Source: Acidobacteriota bacterium
GTDB taxonomy: Bacteria; Acidobacteriota; Blastocatellia; Pyrinomonadales; Pyrinomonadaceae
Assembly (NCBI GenBank): GCA_016718135.1
Contig: JADKEF010000003.1
Location: forward strand, 1 to 64,000
Direction: 5' to 3'
DNA: 64,000 nucleotides
Shown: in pieces, positions 41,900 through 51,799 of the stretch
How positions within the stretch are numbered: the first letter of the stretch is position 1
How the letters are laid out: each line of letters opens with the position of its first letter
Position numbers and translations under genes: made by a program
Notes under the pieces: generated by a model
The model's input: only the letters and a program-made list of their open reading frames with translations
Told to the model about the DNA's origin: nothing
The model's database searches: none

Positions 41900-44391
41900 C
41901 GCTTCTCTTCCTGACGCCCCGAGCCAATGACCTCTGTGATCACTCGGCCCGGAAATCTGCGAAACCCCTGGCCAGCTAACCCTTCGGAAGGCAGATTATT
42001 CTCGTCTATCTTTCCCATCAAACGCAGCACTGTAGGTACAAAACTGAGGCTGTCATACGGCTGTTCGACCGCTAATCCGCGCGGTATTCCCGTATCGCGG
42101 CCACCCGCGATCATGAAGGTCGAGTTGGTAGATATGCGGAAAAACGAACCGTGATTCCCCCCCGGATTAAATCCGCGTACGTCGAAATTCCAGCGATCAT
42201 TGGCAAGGATAAGTAGATCCGCCTCGGTTACTTCACGCTGGCGCTGTCGGAACCTACGCAAAAGGCCTTCGTCCGCCGACACGTCTGTTTCGCCGCTCGC
42301 AAATACGGGATGCCGATCGAGCTGCTCATTAAGGCCGATCAGGGCATTGGAGTACTTGGTCTTATGAACCGCAGCCATCCACTCGGTCTCGGTGTGCCAG
42401 GTTGAAAGCCAAGCTGCGCGTTCGTCAGCCGGTATCGCAAAGTCCGGGTCCTCAAAATAACCCAACGGGAATCCGGGGCCGACCGGCTCTTCCTTAAAGA
42501 CGACGGTACCGTCTGCATTCTGCCGAAGACCACTTACGCTCTGATATCGATAGCTGATCGATCCACTATCGTCCGTGCGGGAATGAATGATCACCTGTTT
42601 ATCATTGTCCCCGTAAACCCAGATCGGGTTTTCGTCCGGCTGGGCATTCGACGACCGAAATGGTTCTCCCGGCAAGCGTACGGCAACAAAATCGACGGGC
42701 CGATTACTCACTCCGGCCTGAACGTTATTCCGCACTCTTTGGGAACGCAGAAGATCAAAATAGTTAACTCGAACAAAGCTGCGGTCAAGATCGAGATCTT
42801 TATCGGTGTTGAGTATGAGCCCGGTTTGCGAGATCCCGACAATGTAATTCTGCAACTGATAGACCGTATTCGGATCGCCCATTGAACCGGGAAGGATCAC
42901 CTCTTCGATATTTACCTTGCGTGCATCAAAGTTCTCGCGCCTAAGACTAAGAAGGTTGTTGAGCATTCCGACGTATTTCCGGTACTCCCTCTCGTCGCCG
43001 ATAGCTGTGTCCAGATGCCCGGCGGAGCGTCTCGCTTCCTTGTCGAGCCCATTTTCCATCTCTTCCGGGGTAAACTTTTTAGGCAGGGCGGCCACAATCT
43101 TCTCCTGGAGGCTTATCCATCGTCGGAGGGCCTCGATCTCTTCGGTTATCTCGCTACTCGTCCGGCTCCATTTACCCCGGTGACGCTCGATGATATCGAA
43201 GAATGCGTCCGTTGCCGCTGCCCGCATTGCCGCATTGAGGCCTTTGCCTTTTAATTGTTGCAGCAGGATATGTAGCAGATTAAGGTCGCTGTTTCGCAAA
43301 TGTATCGAGGATCTCTCATTGCCGTCAAAGTCTAACAACGCGGTCGGATACTTGCTGGATTGATCACGTAGATAGAATGATTCTTGAGCGTTGGTCTTGA
43401 TCAACGGGACCAAGGGATAGAGGCCCTTGACTGAGTAGTCGAGCATCAGCCGCCTTTTCGTAACTGTGTGATGCCCGCCACCGGCAGCACTCCCAAGCAC
43501 CTTCACGAGGTTAAATCCTTGGCTGTAGGCTTTCGGGTCGGAGTTAAATCCATGATCCGAGACCAGGATCAGTGCTGTCTCCTGTGCACGCGAAGAGTTT
43601 TGGATCGCCATCCAAATTCGACCGATCAACCCATCCAGTTCCTTTAGTGTCGAGACCCTCGATGCCGTGTCGTTGTTATGATGCGACATGTGGTCGAACG
43701 ACACGTCGTAATAGTCGAAATAATCTATGTCAGGCCGCTTGACCAACTTACCGAGAATGTCGCGTTCAGCCTGGCCGATAGTGACCTTGCGAAACTCAAA
43801 CCCCATCGTCCACTCATCAATAAACTCCCTTGCATTTCTGGGAAACATATTGACGAACCCACTCCCGAGGACTTCCCAGTTATTGCCGCGTTGATAGAGT
43901 TGCTGGCTGGTGTAGCGATTCCGATATTCAAAAGCATCCGAAAGCAACGGTATCTTTAATTGATCCATTACCTCGGCGGCAGGCATGTCGGCTCTCCGGT
44001 TTGAAAGGCCGTATTCCAAATAGAACGGAATAAAATTGAGATAGTCGTAAGGAAGACCTGTGTATCGGTCGTACTCGACATTTCCTTTGATCTGAAGCCT
44101 CTGCCCGGTATCGAGCTGTCCCCAGGAAGGGCCTGAAAGACTCATTCCGCGGGTGTAAAAATTCGGGACTCGAGTGCCATTTCTGTAAAAGACCTCCTCA
44201 AACCAGGGCAGGATCGACTTGCCGGTCTTGGGATCAACCTGCTTCACAAAGCGGTCTACGTAGTGGCCCGGGAGGCCGTCTATCTTGACAATAACAACGC
44301 GTTTGACGCCCTGAGCGGAGGACGCAAGGCAGCACATCGTCACGAGAAACGTAACGAGAAACAGTCGAATACTTGCGTGTCGAAAGGTCAT
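41896..44391 (-). CDS. Secreted alkaline-phosphatase/type I phosphodiesterase family protein
   Basis: 831 aa with a signal peptide (LFLVTFLVTMCCLASSA-Q). Metal-ligand motifs of the alkaline phosphatase superfamily are in order: VVIVKIDGLPGHYVDRF (Asp), MSLSGPSWGQ (Ser/Thr nucleophile region), YYDVSFDHMSHHNN (Asp and His) and ALILVSDHGFNSD (DHG), plus FNPGGNHGSFFR near the C terminus (His). It probably cleaves a phosphate ester or diester of a lipid or glycan in the periplasm. A long helical insert (about 430-520) is unusual. It is 20 bp downstream of the unknown 693-aa secreted protein. Confidence 0.78.
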   Translation of the reverse strand: MTFRHASIRLFLVTFLVTMCCLASSAQGVKRVVIVKIDGLPGHYVDRFVKQVDPKTGKSILPWFEEVFYRNGTRVPNFYTRGMSLSGPSWGQLDTGQRLQIKGNVEYDRYTGLPYDYLNFIPFYLEYGLSNRRADMPAAEVMDQLKIPLLSDAFEYRNRYTSQQLYQRGNNWEVLGSGFVNMFPRNAREFIDEWTMGFEFRKVTIGQAERDILGKLVKRPDIDYFDYYDVSFDHMSHHNNDTASRVSTLKELDGLIGRIWMAIQNSSRAQETALILVSDHGFNSDPKAYSQGFNLVKVLGSAAGGGHHTVTKRRLMLDYSVKGLYPLVPLIKTNAQESFYLRDQSSKYPTALLDFDGNERSSIHLRNSDLNLLHILLQQLKGKGLNAAMRAAATDAFFDIIERHRGKWSRTSSEITEEIEALRRWISLQEKIVAALPKKFTPEEMENGLDKEARRSAGHLDTAIGDEREYRKYVGMLNNLLSLRRENFDARKVNIEEVILPGSMGDPNTVYQLQNYIVGISQTGLILNTDKDLDLDRSFVRVNYFDLLRSQRVRNNVQAGVSNRPVDFVAVRLPGEPFRSSNAQPDENPIWVYGDNDKQVIIHSRTDDSGSISYRYQSVSGLRQNADGTVVFKEEPVGPGFPLGYFEDPDFAIPADERAAWLSTWHTETEWMAAVHKTKYSNALIGLNEQLDRHPVFASGETDVSADEGLLRRFRQRQREVTEADLLILANDRWNFDVRGFNPGGNHGSFFRISTNSTFMIAGGRDTGIPRGLAVEQPYDSLSFVPTVLRLMGKIDENNLPSEGLAGQGFRRFPGRVITEVIGSGRQEEKR

Positions 44392-44411
44392 TTACCGAAT
44401 GGAATTATGGT

Positions 44412-46493
44412 CTAATTTGCCGCGATGGATGATATTACCTGAGCATCGCTCTTTGAAATTCGCTGGCCCTCGGCGAGTGCGAGCTTGAGATACCTTGCCG
44501 TCGTATCCCGCCACCGCTCATCAACCTTGTCGTTCTCATAAATTGCCAGCATTTCTTTTTTGGCGGCAGAGCTATTTATTCGATATAGCCCAGCAAGACA
44601 GAGAGTCTGAATATCACTTTCACTAGAGATAGAGAATATCTTTGCCAATGCTCGCGTTGTCTTGTCCCCGGCGTCTGCTCCATATTGCGAAACAAAGATC
44701 AGTGACCGCCTGACTTCTTCTGCATCACTGTCGACCTTGGGATCGGCCGACGTAAATGCTAATTCGCGCAAGAAACGCTCGTGATAGTCCAGTTGGCGCC
44801 GCGTGTCTAGTTGAGCCATCAACTCGGGTGTAGCATTCTCCCGATGGCGGTAGCGGCCAAATGTGAAAAAACTGCCGAGCGCAAAAAATGTCCGCTTCGC
44901 CTTCCCGTGCTTGATACGCGACATCTCCTCACGACGGTCGTTTGCGATGCGTCGAGACAATCCGTCATCGCGTTTTGCCCAGGCCATGAGATTCTTATAC
45001 TGAGTTCGAGCGATCTCCATTTCAATGTCGGCGTCGTTCTGCATCGGGTTGAGCGTTGACGATTCGACACGCCTAGCTATCTCGCCGCGAAACTCCGGGT
45101 CGAGAGAACTATCGAGAGCCAGCAGTAATTTAAGCTGAGAATATGCTCGTAGGCGAGATGCCTGATTAAGATCCATGCCTCGCCGGTCGGTAACAAAATC
45201 GTAAATAAATCGCCCGATTAAGAAAGGCATCCCGCCAAACTGTGATAGCGAGAGTACGTTCCCGGTAAGGTCGTTCAATACGCGCTTGGAGATCTCGCGA
45301 AACTTTGGATTGCCATTGTCGCGAAAATCTACGAGGATCATCGGCACCTTCGGATGGTCGAGGCCATAGATCGCAAGTGGAATGAGCGTCCGAGCTTGGG
45401 CTCCGGCAGTCTCACTTGGCACTTCTCGATCTTCGCTATCGTACCAGCGCACTTCCGAATGGCCTTTCCAATTAAGCAGCTTTTCATCACCCCATGGGCT
45501 TCGAATATTGAGGAACCGTTTATCGAACTTTTTGCCTTTATTCGCCTGGATATCCGATGCCGATGCCCATACAATAGCGTGTCTCGCCGAGCCGTCAGAC
45601 ATCTCGATCGGATCAAAATATAATCCTTGAGCTTCAGTGTATTGTCTGAGGAGTTCCCAGTTGTGACCGCGGTAATCCCGAGCTTTCGCGACCTCTTTGA
45701 CGAAGACACGCCCGAGATTCTCACTCTGCATGTACCAGCCAAATGTCTTGTCGCGGAGCAGAAGGCGTGCCTGAATGTCCTTCATCTCGCGTTCGCTGAG
45801 GACTTTCTCACCTGTAGAATCCTGATAGAGCCCAAGTACGGTGACCGCGGCCGCAATTGCAGAGCGGCGATAGTCGTTGGCATTCTGGCTGTATTGTAGC
45901 GAGAACGCCCGGACGCCTACACCAAGATCACTCATAGTGATTTTCTTAAAGATCATCCAGAAAACACTGTTCCATATGGTCGAATCCGCTGACGTCAGGT
46001 CGATCACCGATGGCGGCGGATCGGTACCGACCTTCGTTTTGTTTCGGGTACGCGAGTAGACGAACGGGACATAACCTGCTAGCTTTTGCCGAAAGGATGG
46101 CTCGGTATAAGTAAGCATCCAAAGGTAGCGAAGCCGGTCATTCTCAGGCTTATCATCACCCAAGGTATCGCGCAGGACGCTGACGAGTGGCAGATCTGCA
46201 ACCGGCCCCGATCTGGCTTGATCGGGCCGAGGCGTCGCAAAGATGGTCACGATCTCGGAGCCTCCGCTAACGGAAACAGTCTCGACACGAAAACCTGTAT
46301 CGAGCTCCGATTCGACATTGAGGTTTGCCGCCGGATCTTGTCCGCGGCTCGGGATCGGCAAAGCGATCACGGAAAACAGGATCAGAGCTACGCACATCTG
46401 GCGAGCTAGCAAGCTGCTGAACTGTCCTTTTCCTCTAATTTCGTTCATCTTCCTACGAGAAAGTATCGATGCGATCTTATTCTGAAACGCCAC
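44412..46493 (-). CDS. Large secreted protein, unknown, partner of the phosphodiesterase
   Basis: 693 aa. After a short leader there is a signal peptide (QMCVALILFSVIALPIPSRG-Q). No known domain was recognised. It contains a region with DKTFGWYMQSENLGRVF, a segment with SPWGDEKLLNWKGHSEVRWY, PKVPMILVDFRDNGNPKFRE, and a helical-repeat-like C terminus (KTTRALAKIFSISSESDIQT, RWRDTTARYLKLALAEGQ). It may be a HEAT-like or metallo-protein fold. The tight spacing to the phosphodiesterase gene indicates a two-gene operon. Confidence 0.6.
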   Translation of the reverse strand: MAFQNKIASILSRRKMNEIRGKGQFSSLLARQMCVALILFSVIALPIPSRGQDPAANLNVESELDTGFRVETVSVSGGSEIVTIFATPRPDQARSGPVADLPLVSVLRDTLGDDKPENDRLRYLWMLTYTEPSFRQKLAGYVPFVYSRTRNKTKVGTDPPPSVIDLTSADSTIWNSVFWMIFKKITMSDLGVGVRAFSLQYSQNANDYRRSAIAAAVTVLGLYQDSTGEKVLSEREMKDIQARLLLRDKTFGWYMQSENLGRVFVKEVAKARDYRGHNWELLRQYTEAQGLYFDPIEMSDGSARHAIVWASASDIQANKGKKFDKRFLNIRSPWGDEKLLNWKGHSEVRWYDSEDREVPSETAGAQARTLIPLAIYGLDHPKVPMILVDFRDNGNPKFREISKRVLNDLTGNVLSLSQFGGMPFLIGRFIYDFVTDRRGMDLNQASRLRAYSQLKLLLALDSSLDPEFRGEIARRVESSTLNPMQNDADIEMEIARTQYKNLMAWAKRDDGLSRRIANDRREEMSRIKHGKAKRTFFALGSFFTFGRYRHRENATPELMAQLDTRRQLDYHERFLRELAFTSADPKVDSDAEEVRRSLIFVSQYGADAGDKTTRALAKIFSISSESDIQTLCLAGLYRINSSAAKKEMLAIYENDKVDERWRDTTARYLKLALAEGQRISKSDAQVISSIAAN

Positions 46494-46565
46494 ACGTTTG
46501 CCAAAATTTATTTGATTATTGAAATTCTGATGGTATAACCATCCAAATGGTTTACCCCAATATCA

Positions 46566-46718
46566 CTAGGCTTTTAATCGTGAACGGTATTCAGCGACAA
46601 ATTCGGTCACGGCAATTCCGAGAAAATTTAGTAATAGAAGGTGTACGAACCCACCCTTGCCCAGGAGAACCAAGACGAGCCATGTACCAAGTAATACCCC
46701 CGAGACCAGCCGCAACAT
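46566..46718 (-). CDS. DUF5670-like small membrane protein, 50 aa
   Basis: The minus strand reads MLRLVSGVLLGTWLVLVLLG, KGGFVHLLLLNFLGIAVTEF and a tail AEYRSRLKA. Two hydrophobic helices with the GKGGFVHLLL centre resemble the Lmo0937/DUF5670 group (GGFIHILL), which are short membrane proteins of unknown role, often stress-induced. No strong ribosome binding site is seen. It lies in an otherwise empty 396-bp gap between genes. Confidence 0.55.
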   Translation of the reverse strand: MLRLVSGVLLGTWLVLVLLGKGGFVHLLLLNFLGIAVTEFVAEYRSRLKA

Positions 46719-46889
46719 ACGATCATTACTAGAAGGTTACAAAAATCCCTCGACCCAAATGTTACCACGAGGGCTCTCAAAATTCATTATTTTGACAGGC
46801 CAAACAGCCATCGGCTACTCTTCTACTTAAAAACTTTTGTCGGTCAATGACATCATAACCGGGCATTATGCAGGGAGAAGGTAAAGAAA

Positions 46890-48579
46890 TTGGCAGCCCA
46901 AATACTGCCGCCAACCACGGCGGGTATCCATCCAGAGAAATTCAACGATGACCTCGTTTTCGCGGCAGACCGCCGTTATGCGTGGGTGGTCCTTGCTATT
47001 CTCCTCGCTCTTGCGTTTGGGTTGAGGGTCACAAACCTCGGCTCGGAAAGTCTCGGGGAAGACGAGCTGAACAAACTCCAAACAGTCGAGGAATATAGGA
47101 CAAACGGCATTTCGGGCAAGAACGGCGAGCATCCGTTTCTGATGAAGGGGCTTCAAACAGTGAGCATTGTCGCCGCTGAGAGGCTCAACACCTCTGTACT
47201 TCCGGCCGACTCGCCGATCTCCGATGAAGCCGCCATCAGATTCCCGATCGTTCTGTTCGGAAGCTTCTCAGTTCTGTTGATCTTTCTGCTTGTTTCTGAG
47301 TTTTTTGGGCGAAGCATCGGCCTTATTTCAGCGGCACTATGGGCGGTTGAACCGATGGCGATCGGCTTTGACCGCGTCGCAAAGGAAGACAGCCTCGTCC
47401 TGTTCTTTTTCCTTCTCACCAACCTTTTCTGGATACGGAGCCAGACCGAAGCAGAGGTCAAAAACGAAAAATGGCGCCGCTACGCGTGGCTCGCCGCGGC
47501 CAGTTTCGGCGCCCTAATGGCGTCCAAATACTATCCGTTCTTTCTCGCGGTCACAGGTGCGTATTACATCATTTACCGCAACGTCCCGAATCGCTATTGG
47601 GACATGAAAGGCGTGCCGTGGATCAAATTTCTCACGATAATGGCCGTGTCCTTCGTGATCTTAAATCCAACGATCTTGCTGCCCGAAACGTGGCGTGAGA
47701 TGCTCAATTTCTCCAGCGAAAAGCGCATCGGCCATGATAGCTATGAGTTTCTCGGAGAACTCTATCGTAATCAGATGTCGGCATTCCTCAATGGTGTGCC
47801 GTGGACCTTCTATTTTGTTTTTGGTGCAGTAAAGACATCACTCTCTACGCTCATTCTCTTTGCGATCGGCCTTCCGTTGATCTGGAAACGAAAGCTCGGC
47901 GACGGCAGGTTCTTTGTCTTTCTGTGGGGCGTTCTTTGGCTGATAATGTTCACCTTTATCGGAGGAAAGTTCACCCGCTATTTCACGAATGCGGCTCCTC
48001 TGATATTCATCGGAGCGGCGGTAGGTTTCTATTTTCTTGCGAAATGGCTGTCGGGATTCACGTCGAATAAGATGGTATCCGCGGCTATACAGATTTTATT
48101 GTTCGTGGGGCTAATAGCGGTCCCATTGTCAAACTCACTCTCCGCCGGGCCACATTTTCGACTGTTTACAAATACTATCGGCGGGGGCATTTCAGCGGCG
48201 GGAACGTATTTTCCTCACGATGAATTCTACGACCTTTCAACCAAAGAGATAGTTGCTGAAATCGTAAGATCAGCGACCAAATGCATTGATAGCGTGCGAG
48301 ACACCGGCACTCTTCGAGCACTATGCTCAAAAGGCCGGTCGGGCCGACGTTAAGATCGTTTCCCTCTCTGATAAGGATAGCGTGACCGGATTGGCAGCCG
48401 GGGATTTCGTCGTTGTTGCCGGCGGCCGACGGTACAAGAGCAACACTGCGTATATTGAACTCTTGAGTACGAGCGGTCCAAAACCTATCGAGGTAAAAGC
48501 CGGAGAAACAGTCTCGGCTCGAATTTACGCCCTCGACCAATCGACGGCTGACGCGCTGCGAGCCATCGCGGCCAGGTGA
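46890..48579 (+). CDS. GT39-type membrane glycosyltransferase (frameshifted)
   Basis: Two frames form one protein: 46890-48353 (487 aa) and 48286-48579 (97 aa). A one-base change in the AAA near 48280 joins RSAT to LIACETPALFEHYAQKAGR. There are about ten membrane helices. The first loop carries LGSESLGEDELNK with the Asp-Glu pair typical of GT39/ArnT-like dolichol- or undecaprenyl-phosphate sugar transferases, and FDRVAKEDSLVLF follows. The start is TTG 46890, supported by GGAGAAGG. The second part is the soluble periplasmic C-terminal domain. It probably transfers lipid-linked sugar to a lipid or protein. Confidence 0.75.
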
Positions 48580-48585
48580 GAAAAG

Positions 48586-49692
48586 TCAGTCGTAGTTCAA
48601 GGCCTCGACCGCATCGAGCCGAGCGGCTCTAATGCCTGGATAGAGTGCTCCAATAACCCCGCTAACCATACCAATAAGAATTATCGCTCCGATCAGTTGC
48701 GGATCGACCGAGACCGTTAGCGTGGTCCATTTCCCGAGAGCAAACTTCAAAATAAAAGTCGCCAGCACGCCAAAGATGACTCCGCCGAGACTGATCAACA
48801 AAGCTTCCTGCACGATCGTCCAGCCAATGTTCAGCTTGGACATACCGAGAGATTTCAAGACGCCGATCTGTCGCGTACGCTCGGTCACGGTCGTGTACAT
48901 GGTCAACAAAATTATCAGGGCGCTTATCGCACCCGCTACGCCGACGACAACGTCGAGAAATACATTCAGTGCCGGAAGTCCCTGCATATAAAGCTCTTCC
49001 AGTTCGCTAGTCAAAATTATCTGACTCTCGGGAAACCTCGCATTGAGACTGTCGCCAACCATTTGAGGGGTAAATCCCTCTCTTAGCTTGATCAGAAAAG
49101 CTGATGCTTTGCCGTCTGCCCCGAGCTGCTCTTGCATCGTTGAGAGCGGGATCTTGATCCGAGCACCGGCACTTGGTTCGTACGTGCCGACCACGGTGAA
49201 GTCGCGATCATAGATCTCAAACTTATCACCGATCTTCATCTTCCGGCGTTCGAGCCACGCGACGTCAGACATCATCTCGTCCTTGCCGTCCGCCATCACA
49301 CGCCCTTGCATCACCTGAAGGCCAGCTACTGCCGCATACTGCTCGTACGGGACTCCATCAACAAAACGGCTGCCCGTAATACCGTCGCTCGCGGGAACAC
49401 TGTTTTGAGCGATCGGAATAACGCTCGCGACACCATCCACCTTCAGCACCTCAGGAACCATCGAGACAGGCAAACGCAGCGAATCAGACCCGCTCAGCCC
49501 TATACTGCCCGAGGCACGAAACATGATCTCGGCTCCGATGTTCGATTCCCGCTGAGCCCGCTCACGAAGACTGCCGTTCGCCAGCCCGATCGTAAAAACA
49601 ATAAGCAGAATGCCGACACCGATGCCCAGAACGCTAACAAATGTCCGCGCCGGACGGTGTAAGATGTTTGAAAATACAAGACTATTCATCAA
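48586..49692 (-). CDS. ABC transporter permease (FtsX/MacB type)
   Basis: 368 aa. One N-terminal helix (ARTFVSVLGIGVGILLIVFT), a periplasmic domain (about 45-245), then three helices at the C terminus (VFLDVVVGVAGAISALIILL; EALLISLGGVIFGVLATF; LIGAIILIGMVSGVIGALYP), ending GIRAARLDAVEALNYD. TERTRQIGVLKSLGMSK is the FtsX hallmark. No ATPase gene adjoins; it may share the one at 58002 or a distant one. It is the last gene of the minus-strand run starting at 56313, 73 bp after the radical SAM gene. Confidence 0.82.
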   Translation of the reverse strand: MMNSLVFSNILHRPARTFVSVLGIGVGILLIVFTIGLANGSLRERAQRESNIGAEIMFRASGSIGLSGSDSLRLPVSMVPEVLKVDGVASVIPIAQNSVPASDGITGSRFVDGVPYEQYAAVAGLQVMQGRVMADGKDEMMSDVAWLERRKMKIGDKFEIYDRDFTVVGTYEPSAGARIKIPLSTMQEQLGADGKASAFLIKLREGFTPQMVGDSLNARFPESQIILTSELEELYMQGLPALNVFLDVVVGVAGAISALIILLTMYTTVTERTRQIGVLKSLGMSKLNIGWTIVQEALLISLGGVIFGVLATFILKFALGKWTTLTVSVDPQLIGAIILIGMVSGVIGALYPGIRAARLDAVEALNYD

Positions 49693-49698
49693 TAAAAA

Positions 49699-49736
49699 GT
49701 TCAGAGTGCAAGCTTTAGCTTGTATCCACTCTGAAC
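49699..49736. repeat. Hairpin between radical SAM and permease genes
   Basis: GTTCAGAGTG ... CACTCTGAAC: a 10-bp perfect stem with a loop that itself holds CAAGCTTTAGCTTG. CTTGCACTTTT follows nearby. It could attenuate the permease transcript or be a small REP-like repeat. Confidence 0.5.
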
Positions 49737-49764
49737 ATAAAACAAGCTACACTTGCACTTTTAA

Positions 49765-51717
49765 CTAAACCCGCACAACGTCGCTTTCCTCTTCGACAAG
49801 ATAAGGCGAGACTTTTACGTCATCTAGGTCCTCTGAAACGATCTTCGCGATCACCGGGAGACTAAGCGAACGCGTCTTGCCAATGTTTGGGACATCATGG
49901 CCTTTAGCATAGACGGCGTGGCGGCCGTGCTCCTTGTACCATTCGGACAGCGAGGCGGTCTTGTGCATTTCTTCGATGATCTGACGCCAGCCGACGCCGG
50001 TGTTGTATGCGCAGAACGAGATCTCGCCTTCCTGCGTGCCGTACGGTATCACGCACATTTCAGTTCGGCGGAAATCGTAGTTGAACAAGTCCTGAAACCA
50101 CATTCCCTCGACGCAGAGCACTCGCCAAACGTCGTCCTCTTTGCGCTCGGCCTGCATCCGGTCATTGCGGTCGGAATTCGAGGTTGCTGACGACGGTTTG
50201 AACAGATTGACGATCTGCGAGATCGGGAAGCCCTCGGGTGCACGCGAAGCGTCGTAGTTTCGCATGATCGCCATCGCGAGCTGAGCCATCGTGAGTTTTT
50301 TGCCGCGAGCGGTGTCGGTGATCGTCGCGACATCTTTCATGAACTGCTCGTAATTGAAAAACTCGAACAGCGAACGCATCTCGTTCGTCTTGTTATTGAC
50401 AACGATCAGCGTGAAGATGCCGCAGTTCGGATGGCAATTGCATGAAGACCAGCCCCACGGAGCGTCAGCACCTTGCAGCATGTCCATCACCGAGGTGAAC
50501 GCCGAATATGAACTCAGCGGGAACCAGTCGCGCATCGGCTCGAGCACGCCGCCGAGCTGATCTTTAAGATCGTGGGTCATCCCCGCAAGCGTATACCGCT
50601 GTGCGATGCGATCCTTGTCGGAAATGTCCTCATCGCGGCCGGTAAAGCTAACCGGCTGGAATGCGATCGTCTGTACCTTATCGATATTCTCGGCGGCAAA
50701 TCTTACAATGCTGCCAATGCCGTTATTGTTCCATGAATTGACGATCGTCGTGACGAGGGTGACCTTGATGCCGACCGATGCGAGATTCTCGATGGCTTTG
50801 AGCTTTACATCAAACAGATTTCCGACGCCGCGATGTTTGTTGTCTTCTTCATTCGTACCGTCAAACTGCAGGTAAACGCCGTGCTGTCCGGCCGCTTTCG
50901 CGGCTTTACAAAATTCGATGTCCTCCGCGTAGCGAATGCCGTTTGTGGCGGCAAGAATACGATAGAATCCGATCTTCCTGGCGTACGCGACGGCGTCCAA
51001 AAAGTATGGCGACAACGTCGGCTCGCCGCCCGAGAATAGAATGATTATCTGGCGTTTTGGTTTGAACGAAACCGCGCGGTCAAGGATCGCTTTCGTATCC
51101 TCAAATGTCGGTTCATGCACATAACCGACCTGATTCGCATCCATGAAGCACGGATTGCACATCATGTTGCAGCGGTTAGTGAGATCCACAGTGAGCACGG
51201 CTCCGCGGCCAAATTTGATGTCGCTCGTGCCGTGATGATGAACGTGCTTGTCCTCCGCCGCTTTAAAGTCACGTCCGAAGAATAACTTCTCGATCCTTTC
51301 TAAAAACTTCGCGTCTGTCGCCAGCACGTCTTCATAAACGCCGTGCGTCGGACACGTCTTGCGCATGATTACCCGGCCGTTCTCTTCGAGGATCTCGGCC
51401 TTGATCTCGCCGGGATGGGAGTCCATCAGGATGTTTAGCGGAATGTCGCCCGAGATCACGCCGTTGCGAACCGACTTAACACACGCCGGGCAAAGCGAAT
51501 CGGTCTCACGCGGAAACCCGAGCGGCGGAGCGGTTCGCTCATACGATTTCAGCAAAGGCTCTGCCGCCCATTCAGGCTGGATCGACTGCCCTTCCGGAAT
51601 TGCCTTGTTTACTGCCTGAAATGCTTTCCACCCGAGATCGGCAGCCTTTGACACCACCTTCGACCCGGCCATTCCCTTCGTCGTACCCTCTCCACGCCTG
51701 AAATTATCGCTGAACAT
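49765..51717 (-). CDS. Radical SAM protein, Tes/lipid-synthase-like, paralogue 2
   Basis: 650 aa in one frame, which defines the full length of the broken paralogue at 5222. Segments: N-terminal helix region; SLCPAC (Cys76, Cys79) with TCPTHG (Cys122), a rubredoxin-like or zinc site; the radical SAM cluster CNMMC-x2-C (Cys183, 187, 190); LFSGGEPTLSPY; CNCHPNC; and MCVIPYGTQEGEISFC, auxiliary Fe-S sites. GAGG lies ten bases before the ATG. The layout recalls Tes and bacterial membrane-spanning lipid synthases, which couple alkyl chains; substrate here is unproven. Neighbours are an SDR upstream and a permease downstream in the same direction. Confidence 0.75.
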   Translation of the reverse strand: MFSDNFRRGEGTTKGMAGSKVVSKAADLGWKAFQAVNKAIPEGQSIQPEWAAEPLLKSYERTAPPLGFPRETDSLCPACVKSVRNGVISGDIPLNILMDSHPGEIKAEILEENGRVIMRKTCPTHGVYEDVLATDAKFLERIEKLFFGRDFKAAEDKHVHHHGTSDIKFGRGAVLTVDLTNRCNMMCNPCFMDANQVGYVHEPTFEDTKAILDRAVSFKPKRQIIILFSGGEPTLSPYFLDAVAYARKIGFYRILAATNGIRYAEDIEFCKAAKAAGQHGVYLQFDGTNEEDNKHRGVGNLFDVKLKAIENLASVGIKVTLVTTIVNSWNNNGIGSIVRFAAENIDKVQTIAFQPVSFTGRDEDISDKDRIAQRYTLAGMTHDLKDQLGGVLEPMRDWFPLSSYSAFTSVMDMLQGADAPWGWSSCNCHPNCGIFTLIVVNNKTNEMRSLFEFFNYEQFMKDVATITDTARGKKLTMAQLAMAIMRNYDASRAPEGFPISQIVNLFKPSSATSNSDRNDRMQAERKEDDVWRVLCVEGMWFQDLFNYDFRRTEMCVIPYGTQEGEISFCAYNTGVGWRQIIEEMHKTASLSEWYKEHGRHAVYAKGHDVPNIGKTRSLSLPVIAKIVSEDLDDVKVSPYLVEEESDVVRV

Positions 51718-51799
51718 ACCGATCCCTCGCTTCGATCATTAGCAAAATCTTGGTCAGGATTTTATCAAATTCGGGAAAATGAGCCAAGAATTTTGATGC

